From Alicyclobacillus herbarius DSM 13609 (GTDB lineage Bacteria; Bacillota; Bacilli; Alicyclobacillales; Alicyclobacillaceae): 64,000 bases of DNA. Each line of letters opens with the position of its first letter. The first letter of the stretch is position 1. The DNA lies in contig NZ_AUMH01000019.1 of the NCBI RefSeq assembly GCF_000430585.1, positions 1 to 64,000 of the forward strand, given 5' to 3'. This document shows positions 17,192-27,126 of this stretch, in pieces. Below the pieces are notes generated by a model. It saw nothing but the letters and a program-made list of their open reading frames with translations, ran no database searches and was not told the origin of the DNA. The translations under genes and the position numbers were made by a program.

Positions 17192-17301
17192 CCGCTCGTT
17201 ACCTCCCGTTTAAGGTTGTCCGAATACGCATTCTAAGGCGGGGTCGGCGGTCCCATGCATCGACGGATGGGCCGCCAATCGCCACGAAATCCCCACGATG
17301 T

Positions 17302-19590
17302 TCAATGTGTCAGCGAGACGGTCTTGGCAGGCTTCGAAGCCGACGTATCCGTGTCAGGCGAATCATGATTTGTTCGCCAGATCTGCCGCGCCTGCCACAG
17401 CTTGCGGCATATATCGTAGGACATTAGCAAGGCCCCCAAGGTAAAGAATATGTCGCCTGGGAAGCGGAGCCACTGCCACAATGTTGTCGTGTTATAGAAC
17501 TCGATGCTGCGCGCAAACACGTAGTCGTGGGTATAAACGGCCGCCAATTGCTTAAACCCGATGGGCCAGAAGTTCAAGATGCACCACAGCGCCATACCGA
17601 TGTTGTAGAACCAGAATGCCCAGAGGGCTGGCTTGTCGGACCATCCTGCGTCGCCGACAAAGTAACGCAGCGCGAAATAGATGAGTCCCAACCCCAAGAG
17701 GCCAAAGGCACCGAACATCGCAGTGTGGGCGTGCGCCAAGGTCAAGAACGTACCATGCTCGTAGTAATTGATGAGCGGGGCGTTGATGAGTCCACCCAAT
17801 ACCCCAGCCCCAAAGAAGTTCCATACGCCGGCACCCATGATGTACGTGAGCGCTGTCCGATGCTGAAAGTCGCGCGTCGCCTTGATGCGTCGATGATTGT
17901 CGATAGCCTCGACAATCATTAACAGGAGCGGCATGACTTCAATAAAGGAGAACATGCTGCCCAGGCTCAACCAAATCCAGGGTTCCCCGACCCAGTACAT
18001 GTGATGGCCAGTACCTACAATCCCGCCGAGGAAGACCAGAATCAGTTCAAACCAGGTGGATCGCTCCGCGGTTTTGCGGGAAACCAATCCCAAGGCGACC
18101 AACAGGTATGCCCCTGCGATAACCGTGAAGAACTCAAACGTCCCTTCCACCCACAGATGCACCACCCACCAGCGCCAGAAGTCGGTGAGGGTAAAGGAGT
18201 TCATAATCCACGTTACCGGGAACATACCGAACACGTACATGCCAGCGATGGAGATTCCCGAATAGAGAAGCAGATGCTCCAAACTTCCGAACCCACCCTG
18301 GCGCTTCAACGCTGGCCAAAGCGCCCGGCCGAGGATGAACACCCACAACATCAGGCCCGCAAACAGCGCAAGTTGATCAAACCGACCTAACTGCAGGTAG
18401 GTCAAGCCCTGGTTGCCAAACCAAAACCAGCTGTTCCCGGGCAGCCAGCCCTTAATTCCAGCGTACAGCCCGAACAAGGTGGAGAGGCCCACCACCCAAA
18501 CTGCGACAAACAGGATATCAACCAGCAGCCCTTGCCGTTTTGACTCCTTACCGCTGATGAACGGAGCCAAGAACACGCCTGCCCCAATCCATGCAGTCGC
18601 AATCCAGAAGATAGAGGTTTGAATGTGGATCGCTTTTAATACGTTGAACGGGAGAACGTTCAGTAGATTGATCCCGAAGAAACTGGCCCGGTCCGAATAG
18701 TAATGGGCCATGATGCCGCCGGCGCCAATCTGGATGAGAAACAGGATGGCCACCGTGACGAAGAATTTGCCCGTCTTGCGCTGACTTTCCGTCAGCTTCG
18801 GAAAGCCGCGAATCGCCATCTCCCCAAATTCGTCGAGCGGATCGGCAATCTTGGCGAAGTAGAACCACACCGTCGCACCGATGCCCGCCAGTAGGAAGCC
18901 AATCGAGGCCCAAGTCCAGGTGAAGGTGGCCGTGGTCGGAGTGTTGCCTACGGATGGATCATACGGCCAATTGTTTGTATAGGAGTAATCCAATCCCGGC
19001 CGATGCGCAACGGCGGTCCAAGCCGTATACCACAAAAAGTCCGACACATTAGCGGCCTGTATCGAATTGAGGGCGCCCGGTGCGCTGTAGCCGATGGCTG
19101 GCGTGGTCTTCAGCAACCCGGTCTGGGTCTGGTGCAGAACCTGCTGTATGACCGCCGCCTCTGTATCGGACACGGTCAACACACCGTTTTTCAAGTTTGG
19201 ATGCTGCAGCTCGTTCTGCACCTTGGCCCGAATTTCAGCCTGCTGGCCTGCATTCAGTTGTGACCAGGTTTTCCCGTACTTTATCTCGGCGTACCGGTTC
19301 ATCATCCCAGTCGCCGTCTGATGCAACAAAAGCGCGGTGTAGTCTTCCCCATAGTACGATCCGTTCCCATACACGGATCCGTAATCCATCAGGTCGGCTT
19401 CCTGAAACCCGGCCTTACCGGCGACAATCTGGTCCTCCGTCATCAGCACCCGGCCCGATGCGGAAACGACTTTCTCCGGGATGGGCGGCGCGCCTTGATA
19501 GGTCTTGACCGTCCCCCAAACGAAGATGGCGACACACATCACCAGTACGACCAGAAACACCCGTTTGAGCCACTTGGTCAACGGGTCCAT
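17302..19590 (-). CDS. norB: Quinol-dependent nitric oxide reductase (single-subunit qNor)
   Basis: Haem-copper superfamily enzyme of 762 residues in the cytoplasmic membrane that reduces NO to N2O with electrons from quinol. It has the N-terminal extension typical of qNor (one helix, then an extracellular cytochrome-c-like domain of about 200 residues without a haem motif, marked by ADLMDYGSVYGNGSYYGEDY) followed by 12 helices. Metal ligands are visible in VVHLWVEGTFEFF, TGHHMYWVG and TLAHAHTAMFG. ATG 19590 follows GGAGGGGG. NsrR, FNR or ResD control would be expected but no clear site is visible. It probably detoxifies NO or supports denitrification. Confidence 0.94.
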   Translation of the reverse strand: MDPLTKWLKRVFLVVLVMCVAIFVWGTVKTYQGAPPIPEKVVSASGRVLMTEDQIVAGKAGFQEADLMDYGSVYGNGSYYGEDYTALLLHQTATGMMNRYAEIKYGKTWSQLNAGQQAEIRAKVQNELQHPNLKNGVLTVSDTEAAVIQQVLHQTQTGLLKTTPAIGYSAPGALNSIQAANVSDFLWYTAWTAVAHRPGLDYSYTNNWPYDPSVGNTPTTATFTWTWASIGFLLAGIGATVWFYFAKIADPLDEFGEMAIRGFPKLTESQRKTGKFFVTVAILFLIQIGAGGIMAHYYSDRASFFGINLLNVLPFNVLKAIHIQTSIFWIATAWIGAGVFLAPFISGKESKRQGLLVDILFVAVWVVGLSTLFGLYAGIKGWLPGNSWFWFGNQGLTYLQLGRFDQLALFAGLMLWVFILGRALWPALKRQGGFGSLEHLLLYSGISIAGMYVFGMFPVTWIMNSFTLTDFWRWWVVHLWVEGTFEFFTVIAGAYLLVALGLVSRKTAERSTWFELILVFLGGIVGTGHHMYWVGEPWIWLSLGSMFSFIEVMPLLLMIVEAIDNHRRIKATRDFQHRTALTYIMGAGVWNFFGAGVLGGLINAPLINYYEHGTFLTLAHAHTAMFGAFGLLGLGLIYFALRYFVGDAGWSDKPALWAFWFYNIGMALWCILNFWPIGFKQLAAVYTHDYVFARSIEFYNTTTLWQWLRFPGDIFFTLGALLMSYDICRKLWQARQIWRTNHDSPDTDTSASKPAKTVSLTH

Positions 19591-19716
19591 AGAACCCCCT
19601 CCTCTGCCACGTGGTCCATGATGCTGTTGGTATCCATCACCGACCTCATCGTGCCAGAGAATCGAGAAGGCCTTGTGTGCGCTGCGTCACGTAAACTCCA
19701 ATATAGACCATTCGTA

Positions 19717-20160
19717 TCAGGCGAGGGGTTCGTTCCGCCTAGGCGTTTCTGACGTTCTTCGTTTAACCCCTGACACGTTGATGAAGGTCATCAATCCACC
19801 CATCTCCGCCATTTGGGTCACTGAACCATCTCCAGCAGCACTCGGATTTTCCGCATAGTCAAGGATGTGGCAATGCACAATGGCGACTTTGTCCCCAACC
19901 TTAACACGAATGAGCGGTCCAGGGACTTGTCTGTTATACCCCCAGGCTTGAATGACTTCACCCGAGTAGAGCTGCCACGGAAATTCGAAAGCCGTCAAGT
20001 CGAACTCCTTCGTACCATCCGGAAGAATCTTTGGAACCATGGCTTTTTCATGTAACATGTCATTGGCAATTTGTTCTTGGTTTCGCAGCTTCTTGTTTGG
20101 AGATACGATACTGCGGAGTCGCTCTAGCGTGTGTTGAGATAATGTCCCCGTCCGCTTCAC
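19717..20160 (-). pseudogene. Multicopper oxidase remnant with in-frame internal deletion
   Basis: A 147-codon open frame joins two ends of a multicopper oxidase. The first part (EFPWQLYSGEVIQAWGYNRQ, then VPGPLIRVKVGDKVAIV) is the start of the first cupredoxin domain; without interruption it passes into HCHILDYAEN and MGGLMTFINV, the end of the last domain. The middle, including the HWHG-type copper ligands, is missing, and HCHILDH reads HCHILDY. A working oxidase is not possible. The start (GTG 20160, GGGGGAAAG upstream) overlaps the ZIP gene by 101 bases. The deletion is in frame, so a stable miniprotein might still be made. Confidence 0.75.
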
Positions 20161-20977
20161 GCATCACGCTTTCCCCCGCCTTGGCGGTTCCACCTGTTTG
20201 GGCGACGGCAGTTACGGTTTCCGTGCCCCAGCCAATCCCGAATCCAAGGACAAGTGCAGTCATAATCAAACGCTGCGCCGCTTCTCGTCGAACGCTTGAG
20301 AAAACCTCCTTGACGACGTAAAGAATTGCGCCGCCGGCCATAGCCAGAACAAATACGGAGAGTGCAGTTGAGGTCCATAGGCTACCCACTAGCGTACCTA
20401 CGAACGTTGGACCTCCTCCAACCAATCCGAGAAGCAGAATCGTCCTCCATGGGACCCGGTGGCCTTCACGAACGACAGGACCGACGATACCAAAGCCTTC
20501 GGTCGCGTTGTGGAGCGCAAACCCGATGACGAGTCCGATAGCCAATCCCGTTTTCCCAATCGCAAAGGACTGCCCAATGGCCAATCCCTCACTCAGGTTA
20601 TGAAGGCCAATTCCAACCGCAATCATCCAGGATAAGCGCTTCGCCCCCAGTTCCGCGGCCTGCGCAATCCATTTCTGTTGAATCGTCACCAGGCTGATGA
20701 GACCGACAAAAAAGCCGCCAATAAAAAGGATGGTTAACAAGATTGCAGTATCTGCCGATCCGTTCCCCGCTGCCACAGCTTGAATGCTTGCGGAGGTCTG
20801 TCCAGCCGCGTCTCCTAAAATTTCGATGAGAAGGTAGATAAGGATTCCAGCGGCGAGCATGCTTAAAGCTGAACGTATCGTGGAAGAGAGCCCACGTATC
20901 CGACCGAAAGGTAGCCCAATGTAGATGGTTCCGCCCGCAATCAGGCCGAGTATAAGTAGTTCCCAGTGATTCAACAT
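20060..20977 (-). CDS. ZIP-family metal transporter
   Basis: Divalent metal (Zn, Fe or Mn) permease of 305 residues with about 8 helices. The metal path is clear in GIGLHNLSEGLAIGQ (helix IV) and GFALHNATEGFGIVGP (helix V), the HN..EG signatures of the GufA-like subfamily. A linker after helix III is Gly/Ala rich. ATG 20977 has GAGG 5 bases upstream. The last 35 residues read across the start of the multicopper oxidase remnant and look unlike a ZIP end, so the original stop may be lost. ZIP and multicopper oxidase together suggest metal homeostasis. Confidence 0.85.
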   Translation of the reverse strand: MLNHWELLILGLIAGGTIYIGLPFGRIRGLSSTIRSALSMLAAGILIYLLIEILGDAAGQTSASIQAVAAGNGSADTAILLTILFIGGFFVGLISLVTIQQKWIAQAAELGAKRLSWMIAVGIGLHNLSEGLAIGQSFAIGKTGLAIGLVIGFALHNATEGFGIVGPVVREGHRVPWRTILLLGLVGGGPTFVGTLVGSLWTSTALSVFVLAMAGGAILYVVKEVFSSVRREAAQRLIMTALVLGFGIGWGTETVTAVAQTGGTAKAGESVMREADGDIISTHARATPQYRISKQEAAKPRTNCQ

Positions 20978-22351
<1,374 letters not shown>

Positions 22352-22368
22352 GCTAGGGAGTGAAACAG

Positions 22369-22437
22369 ATGATGAACATTCAGATTCATGGCCAGCATTT
22401 AGGGGTTACACAGGCACTGCAGGACTATATTGCATAA
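22369..22437 (+). pseudogene. Stump of a ribosome hibernation factor gene (HPF/RaiA)
   Basis: After a good site (GGGAGTG) an ATG opens 22 codons, MMNIQIHGQHLGVTQALQDY then IA, and stops at TAA 22435. This is the opening beta strand and helix of HPF-family proteins. Beyond the stop the frame reads KIRL and then loses similarity. The rest of the gene is gone; the ldh terminator lies close by. Confidence 0.65.
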
Positions 22438-22494
22438 AAAATCCGTCTAAGAAACCTAACTTTAATGTCCGGCAACCGTTCTCAGTCGGGTGTG

Positions 22495-22530
22495 CAAAAG
22501 CGCCCCGCTACCGCTTAGGCTCGGCGGGGC
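22495..22530 (-). terminator. Terminator of ldh
   Basis: On the minus strand GCCCCGC pairs with GCGGGGC around a 15-base loop, followed by GCTTTTG, starting 5 bases after the ldh stop. Confidence 0.75.
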
Positions 22531-22534
22531 ATCT

Positions 22535-23467
22535 TCAAAATAATGCCTCCACTTCGCGGATGCGTTTGGACAGCTCGGCGGCAGAGCGGTGGAGCAGAGT
22601 CAACTCATCGTCTGTCAACGGCAGGTCGATAATCCGCACCACACCCGTGCGGTCGACGACGCATGGTACCCCCATGTATAGGTTGGAAATGCCATGATAG
22701 TCCATAAGTCGTGTAGACACGTTGAGAACAGCGTGCTCGTCACTCAGGATGGCCGCACAGATGCGGTCGAGCGCCAACGCGATGGCGTAGCTGGTGCTGC
22801 CTTTGGCGCGAATAATTTCGTATGCGGCGTCGCGTGTCTCTGTGTAGATTCGCTGCTTTTGGTCCTCAGGCAGTTGTACCGGTACGCCGGCCACGTTCGT
22901 CTTGCTCCAAGCCGCCACCTCGGTGTCCCCATGCTCACCGAGGATATGTGCGTGCACGCTGCGCGCATCAACCCCCAACTCCTGGCCTAAACGAAAGCGA
23001 AAGCGCGCGCTATCCAATACGGTCCCGGAGCCAATGACCCGTTCCGCAGGCCAGCCGGAAACCCGCCAGGCCACGTAGGACAGGACGTCGACCGGATTGG
23101 TGGCCATCAGTAGGATGCCGTGGTCGTTGTATGCGATGACTTGTTCAACCACACTCCGAACGATGGTGACGTTGCGGCTCAGCAATTCCTGTCTGGTCTC
23201 GCCCGGCCGTTGCGCAACACCGGCCGTCACAATGACGATGTCGGCGTCGGCGCAGTCACTGTAATCCCCCGCCCAGACCTTGCTACCGCCCGTGAACGGC
23301 CGCCCATGCTGCATATCCAAAGCTTCGCCACGCGCCTTGTCCGCGTTGACGTCTAGTAGAACAATTTCGTCCGCCCTATTCCGCAACAGCAGCGTATATG
23401 CCGTCGTGGCACCGACTGCGCCAGCACCAATGACGACAATCCGTGTCGGTTTCGACAAAGTTTGCAT
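22535..23467 (-). CDS. ldh: L-lactate dehydrogenase
   Basis: Reduces pyruvate to L-lactate with NADH, regenerating NAD. At 310 residues it has normal length. The Rossmann motif VVIGAGAVGATTAY, LLDVNADKARGEALDMQHG, TAGVAQRPGETR (mobile loop with the catalytic Arg), MATNPVDVLSY and ILGEHGDTEVAAWS with the active-site His are all present. The Gln before RPGE and the TNPVDV loop favour lactate over malate dehydrogenase. ATG 23467 has GGGAGGAG 6 bases upstream; an in-frame extension of 41 residues has no family similarity. It stands alone and ends in its own terminator. Confidence 0.94.
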   Translation of the reverse strand: MQTLSKPTRIVVIGAGAVGATTAYTLLLRNRADEIVLLDVNADKARGEALDMQHGRPFTGGSKVWAGDYSDCADADIVIVTAGVAQRPGETRQELLSRNVTIVRSVVEQVIAYNDHGILLMATNPVDVLSYVAWRVSGWPAERVIGSGTVLDSARFRFRLGQELGVDARSVHAHILGEHGDTEVAAWSKTNVAGVPVQLPEDQKQRIYTETRDAAYEIIRAKGSTSYAIALALDRICAAILSDEHAVLNVSTRLMDYHGISNLYMGVPCVVDRTGVVRIIDLPLTDDELTLLHRSAAELSKRIREVEALF

Positions 23468-23831
23468 GTTTATCTCCTCCCGACAAGCACATGCGTCACG
23501 CGGTCGGCCAGCCCGGCTCGCGCTGTTTGTCCGGGTTAACCGCTCGCGTCTTGACACATTTATTCTGGCTCGAGCACAAAGCAGATACATCCTCCGTCTG
23601 CGGCATCTTCCCTTAGTACAGACCGCCTGGCACGGATCGCTCAGACATACCGCCCATAAACCGGTTCGCCGTCCGGATCGTCAGTGAAAATCTCTTGCCC
23701 CGTCCAATGTGACTAGTCGAAACAAACCCCGTCACAGCCCCCGAATCGGACACTTCAGAGCGGTCCAACCCGGCCTTTTGTGTAATCTCCTTTGCCCTTA
23801 TGCTCAGTAGTGAAATGGAGGGCGATGTAAG
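23468..23831. other. Divergent intergenic region between ldh and the radical SAM gene
   Basis: About 360 bases. It must hold promoters for both genes, but no strong -35/-10 pair stands out. Redox control of ldh by Rex would be usual; a TTTGTG near 23580 (minus strand) is the nearest half-site and is not convincing. No small gene with a ribosome binding site is seen. Confidence 0.35.
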
Positions 23832-24968
23832 GTGCCTACACAAGCACAGACCCAAACCGAATTCCATTCTAATATGGCCCGACGTGATTTTGATCAAAAC
23901 CCATTCATCGCCATCTGGGAGGTGACACGTGCCTGCCAATTGCATTGCGTGCACTGTCGAGCCGAGGCCCAGCGTCACCGTCACCCACTGGAACTGACCA
24001 CCGCAGAAGGCATGCGATTGATTGACCAAATCGCTGCCATGGACAGACCGCTGTTTGTCCTGACCGGGGGCGATCCGCTCGAGCGCGAGGACCTGTTTAC
24101 GCTCATTGACTACGCCGCAAAGCGGGGATTAGAGGTTGGACTGACCCCGAGTGCCACCCCGCGCCTGACCCGCGACGCTTTGGCCCGTGCTCGCGAAGCC
24201 GGCATGGCGAGATGCGCCCTCAGTCTGGACGGGGCCACTCCAGAGACCCACGACCGGTTTCGGGGTACGAAAGGGTCTTTTGAACGAACCCTAAATGGGC
24301 TGCACCTCTTGCGGGAACTGAACATCCCGATTCAAATCAACACCACAGCAACGCGTCGAAACGTCCATGAACTCCCGCAGCTAGCCAAATTGGCAGCAGA
24401 GTTTGGTGCCACCTTGTGGAGTGTCTTCTTTTTGGTACCAACCGGCCGGGCGCGTGTTCAGGACATGCTGCCAGCAGACGAGGTGGAGTCCGTCTTCCAT
24501 TGGCTGTGGGAAACCTCCCGGGAGCTGAAGTTGCCCGTGAAAACCACGGCCGCACCCCATTACCGGCGTATCCTGTTGCAACGACAGCAAGGACAAGTAC
24601 AACAGCCTGGTCAAGACCGTCCCCAGCCGTCCCGCTCCCAAGGGCGCGCTGTCAACGATGGTAACGGCTTTGTCTTTATCTCGCATACCGGAGACGTCTA
24701 CCCGAGTGGCTTTCTACCGGTATCAGCTGGCAACGTACGGACTTCATCGCTCGCTGACCTTTACCGGTTCAGTCCACTCTTCCGGTCACTGCGCGATTAC
24801 AACCTGCTCAAGGGTAAGTGCCGGGTGTGTGAATTTCGGTCCGTCTGTGGTGGTTCTCGTGCCCGGGCCTACGCATTGACCGGCGATTACCTGGAAAGTG
24901 ATCCATCCTGCAGTTACCAACCGCAATCCTTCACGAAGGCAGGCATTTCGTCGCCATCGAGGACGTGA
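23832..24968 (+). CDS. Radical SAM/SPASM domain protein (TIGR04053-like)
   Basis: Iron-sulfur enzyme of 378 residues. The N-terminal CQLHCVHC (CxxxCxxC, near 36-43) binds the SAM cluster; LTGGDPLER is the GGE-like motif with Asp in place of Glu. The C-terminal part has a SPASM-type cysteine set, CRVCEFRSVCGG and a later SCSY. It resembles the AhbD/NirJ and TIGR04053 groups, some acting in alternative haem synthesis, but the reaction here is unknown. GTG 23832 has GGAGG 10 bases upstream; ATG 23874 is another possible start. A NarL-type regulator follows 60 bases downstream, perhaps in one operon. Confidence 0.85.
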   Translation: MPTQAQTQTEFHSNMARRDFDQNPFIAIWEVTRACQLHCVHCRAEAQRHRHPLELTTAEGMRLIDQIAAMDRPLFVLTGGDPLEREDLFTLIDYAAKRGLEVGLTPSATPRLTRDALARAREAGMARCALSLDGATPETHDRFRGTKGSFERTLNGLHLLRELNIPIQINTTATRRNVHELPQLAKLAAEFGATLWSVFFLVPTGRARVQDMLPADEVESVFHWLWETSRELKLPVKTTAAPHYRRILLQRQQGQVQQPGQDRPQPSRSQGRAVNDGNGFVFISHTGDVYPSGFLPVSAGNVRTSSLADLYRFSPLFRSLRDYNLLKGKCRVCEFRSVCGGSRARAYALTGDYLESDPSCSYQPQSFTKAGISSPSRT

Positions 24969-25028
24969 TCGATTGCCTATTGCCCCACAACCCGGATGAG
25001 TCTGACACTGTATGAGGAGGATACCACT

Positions 25029-25706
25029 ATGGGCAAAGCATCCCCCATCGGGGTCATGATTGTTGACGACCTGGACCTGTTTCGCGCTGGCCTCACGTAC
25101 ATTCTGCGCTCAGCACCCAACTTGAAAAAGGTTGGGGAAGCTAAAAATGGACTTGAAGCTATAAAGCGGTATGAAACCTTGAAACCGGATGTCGTCCTGA
25201 TGGACGCACAGATGCCCGGCATGGACGGGTATCAGGCGACAAAGGAAATTTTGCGCATTGACCCCTCCGCCCGAATCGTCATCTTGACGACGGACATGGG
25301 CGAACACACGATTGTCAAGGCCATTTCCACGGGGGCCCTCGGTTACATCGCGAAAAACGCGACCCCGGCCGCCGTCATCGACGGGATTGAAAAAGCTTTC
25401 CGAGGTGAATACGTCGTTCCCAACGAAGTGACCGTATTCGTAGTCCAGCGTCTCCTGCGTAGCTATACGGAGCCAACAAACTTTACCCCTCGAGAAATGG
25501 ATATCTTACGTTGGCTGACGACAGGCGCAACTAACAAACAGCTCGGCCAAGCATTAGGAATCAGCCCCAGCACGGTCGGGAACTACATCCAACGGCTGCT
25601 GAAAAAACTCGGCTTGGAAAACCGGGCACAGCTGGCCGCCTACGCGGTACGTCAAGGGTTTCAAGTCGAAGAATCCACGACAGGGTTATCTCATTCCCCC
25701 AGGTAA
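25029..25706 (+). CDS. NarL/LuxR-family response regulator
   Basis: DNA-binding regulator of 225 residues. The N-terminal receiver has the acidic pair VDD, the phosphoacceptor D59 in VVLMDAQMPGMDG, the switch Thr in VILTTDMG and the Lys in YIAKNATPA. The C-terminal LuxR helix-turn-helix is NFTPREMDILRWLTTGATNK followed by ALGISPSTVGNYIQRLLKKL. ATG 25029 follows AGGAGG by 8 bases. No histidine kinase gene is adjacent. Its place after the radical SAM gene and near qNor and the quinol oxidase suggests a respiratory role, an inference only. Confidence 0.9.
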   Translation: MGKASPIGVMIVDDLDLFRAGLTYILRSAPNLKKVGEAKNGLEAIKRYETLKPDVVLMDAQMPGMDGYQATKEILRIDPSARIVILTTDMGEHTIVKAISTGALGYIAKNATPAAVIDGIEKAFRGEYVVPNEVTVFVVQRLLRSYTEPTNFTPREMDILRWLTTGATNKQLGQALGISPSTVGNYIQRLLKKLGLENRAQLAAYAVRQGFQVEESTTGLSHSPR

Positions 25707-25744
25707 TCGCCAGCAGTTGGCTGAGTTGATGGAGGCGACGCGAA

Positions 25745-25876
25745 ATGTGGTCATCAGAGAGACAAGAAAGACCGCTGCTGAAGCTGAACCAAGCAACGGC
25801 GTTAGCGTTTGATAGGCAGTCGATATGTCTGCAATTTAGGTGTGTCCTGAACCATGGAACACCGCAGCTGCCATGA
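25745..25876 (+). CDS. Doubtful short open frame of 43 residues
   Basis: ATG 25745 has GGAGG 9 bases upstream and opens [20 protein letters not shown] and 23 further residues. The first 25 residues look protein-like; the rest runs antisense over the mntH remnant. I suspect a truncated gene whose tail was replaced by unrelated DNA. No family recognised. Confidence 0.25.
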   Translation: MWSSERQERPLLKLNQATALAFDRQSICLQFRCVLNHGTPQLP

Positions 25877-26118
25877 ACATCATCGAAAGGTTCACGAAAC
25901 CGGCAAGCACCATGGCAATAATGACTTCCTTCGTATTAAATCGAGCGATTTTGCGCTTCTCGAGGTCATTACGCGGCACCACACGTTTCTGTGTGAGTCC
26001 AGAGTGCAGATAAACCGCATGCGGCATAACGGTTGCCCCAAGTCTCTACACATCTCCGAAAGATTTTTCCCGTCGCAATCCCCAGTTTCTCCGATATGTT
26101 TTGAACGATCATCGCCAT
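25836..26118 (-). pseudogene. Remnant of an Nramp manganese transporter (mntH)
   Basis: Two Nramp pieces in different frames. The first (from 26118) reads MAMIVQNISEKLGIATGKNL and SEMCRDL, the helix II region; a frame change then leads into [18 protein letters not shown] and [20 protein letters not shown], the helix VI region with the MPH metal motif. The helices between are missing, as is everything else, and the frame ends at 25836. The gene is dead. It abuts the ctaA stop. Confidence 0.75.
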
Positions 26119-26126
26119 GAAAGTCC

Positions 26127-27113
26127 TTATACGTCAAAGTGCGGATTCCTGCGCACCTGCAGGGCCAGGTAACAGGCGACGGCTAGCAAGAAAGAAACCA
26201 CGGTCACGTGGATGATGAACGCCCACGGAGCAATATGTGTGGCAATTAGGACTCCTCCCGACAGGGCCTGGAGCAGGACCAAAGCGAGCATCCAGCGGCT
26301 AGCGGTATAAAGCTCTCGCCGCCACTGGTTCAGCTGTCTGGTCAAATACACAAGGTACAGGATTAGGCCCACCATCCCGAGGGCAACGAGACGGTGCAAC
26401 ACATCCAGCCAGAAGGCCGCCCCTACTTGCGCTGGGGACTCTAACGGCAGTGGCCAACCGCGGAATTCACTTCCCCAACCAGTGCTGGCCGCATAGGCCC
26501 CTACATACATAGCCAAGTACACATAGACGGCGGTAACGGTCGCAGAGTGCCGGACCCGAGCTAATTTACGGGCGGCTTGCGTCGGATTTACCCAGCTTAC
26601 GGCCGCTTGCCCGCTAGGCATTTGGCGCGGCCGCAAGAATAAGACCAACAAAAAGGTACCGACAAAAGAAAGCAGAGCAATGCTCACGTGAGCAGCCATA
26701 ATGGCCGGCGGGTTGGAGAATAAAACCGCCAGAGCGCCAAGCACCGACTCCAGGACCACACCCGCCGCCAACAGCCCCAGGCACAGCATCAACGTCCGGT
26801 TCTTGCGTCCATAACGCAATAGCGCTCCAGCCAGCAGAACAAAGAAAACCATATCGAGCAGCACCGATAGACGGTGGGTATATTCAATCCACACCTGCAG
26901 CGACCAGTGGGTGGGTACCACCTGGCCGTTGCACAACGGCCACTGACGTCCGCACCCCAAAGCCGACCCAGTCACCGTATCCGTGAAACCGAGCGTGTTG
27001 ACCAAAAGCACGCTGAGAAACGTAGCCAGACTCAGCCCCCATAAGCGCCGTCGCAGCTTTTCCGGGAGACCCGGTTGCGGCATCGCCCCAACTGGTTCAA
27101 GCGGGATCGCCAT
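26127..27113 (-). CDS. ctaA: Haem A synthase (COX15/CtaA family)
   Basis: Membrane enzyme of 328 residues with 8 helices that oxidises the C8 methyl of haem O to the formyl of haem A. Conserved histidines sit in EYTHRLSVL, AAHVSIALL, DVLHRLVAL and ATHIAPWAFIIHVTVV; the extracellular loop has the Cys pair GCGRQWPLC expected for type-2 CtaA. ATG 27113 follows GGGGGG by 8 bases; an in-frame start at 27155 would overlap ctaB. It is the last gene of the oxidase operon, 13 bases after ctaB. Confidence 0.93.
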   Translation of the reverse strand: MAIPLEPVGAMPQPGLPEKLRRRLWGLSLATFLSVLLVNTLGFTDTVTGSALGCGRQWPLCNGQVVPTHWSLQVWIEYTHRLSVLLDMVFFVLLAGALLRYGRKNRTLMLCLGLLAAGVVLESVLGALAVLFSNPPAIMAAHVSIALLSFVGTFLLVLFLRPRQMPSGQAAVSWVNPTQAARKLARVRHSATVTAVYVYLAMYVGAYAASTGWGSEFRGWPLPLESPAQVGAAFWLDVLHRLVALGMVGLILYLVYLTRQLNQWRRELYTASRWMLALVLLQALSGGVLIATHIAPWAFIIHVTVVSFLLAVACYLALQVRRNPHFDV

Positions 27114-27126
27114 TTCATTCGCCCCC

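Noticed and set aside
23560-23600. Rex operator upstream of ldh
   Set aside because: Only one TTTGTG half-site; the second half and spacing do not fit the TTGTGA-N6-TCACAA pattern.
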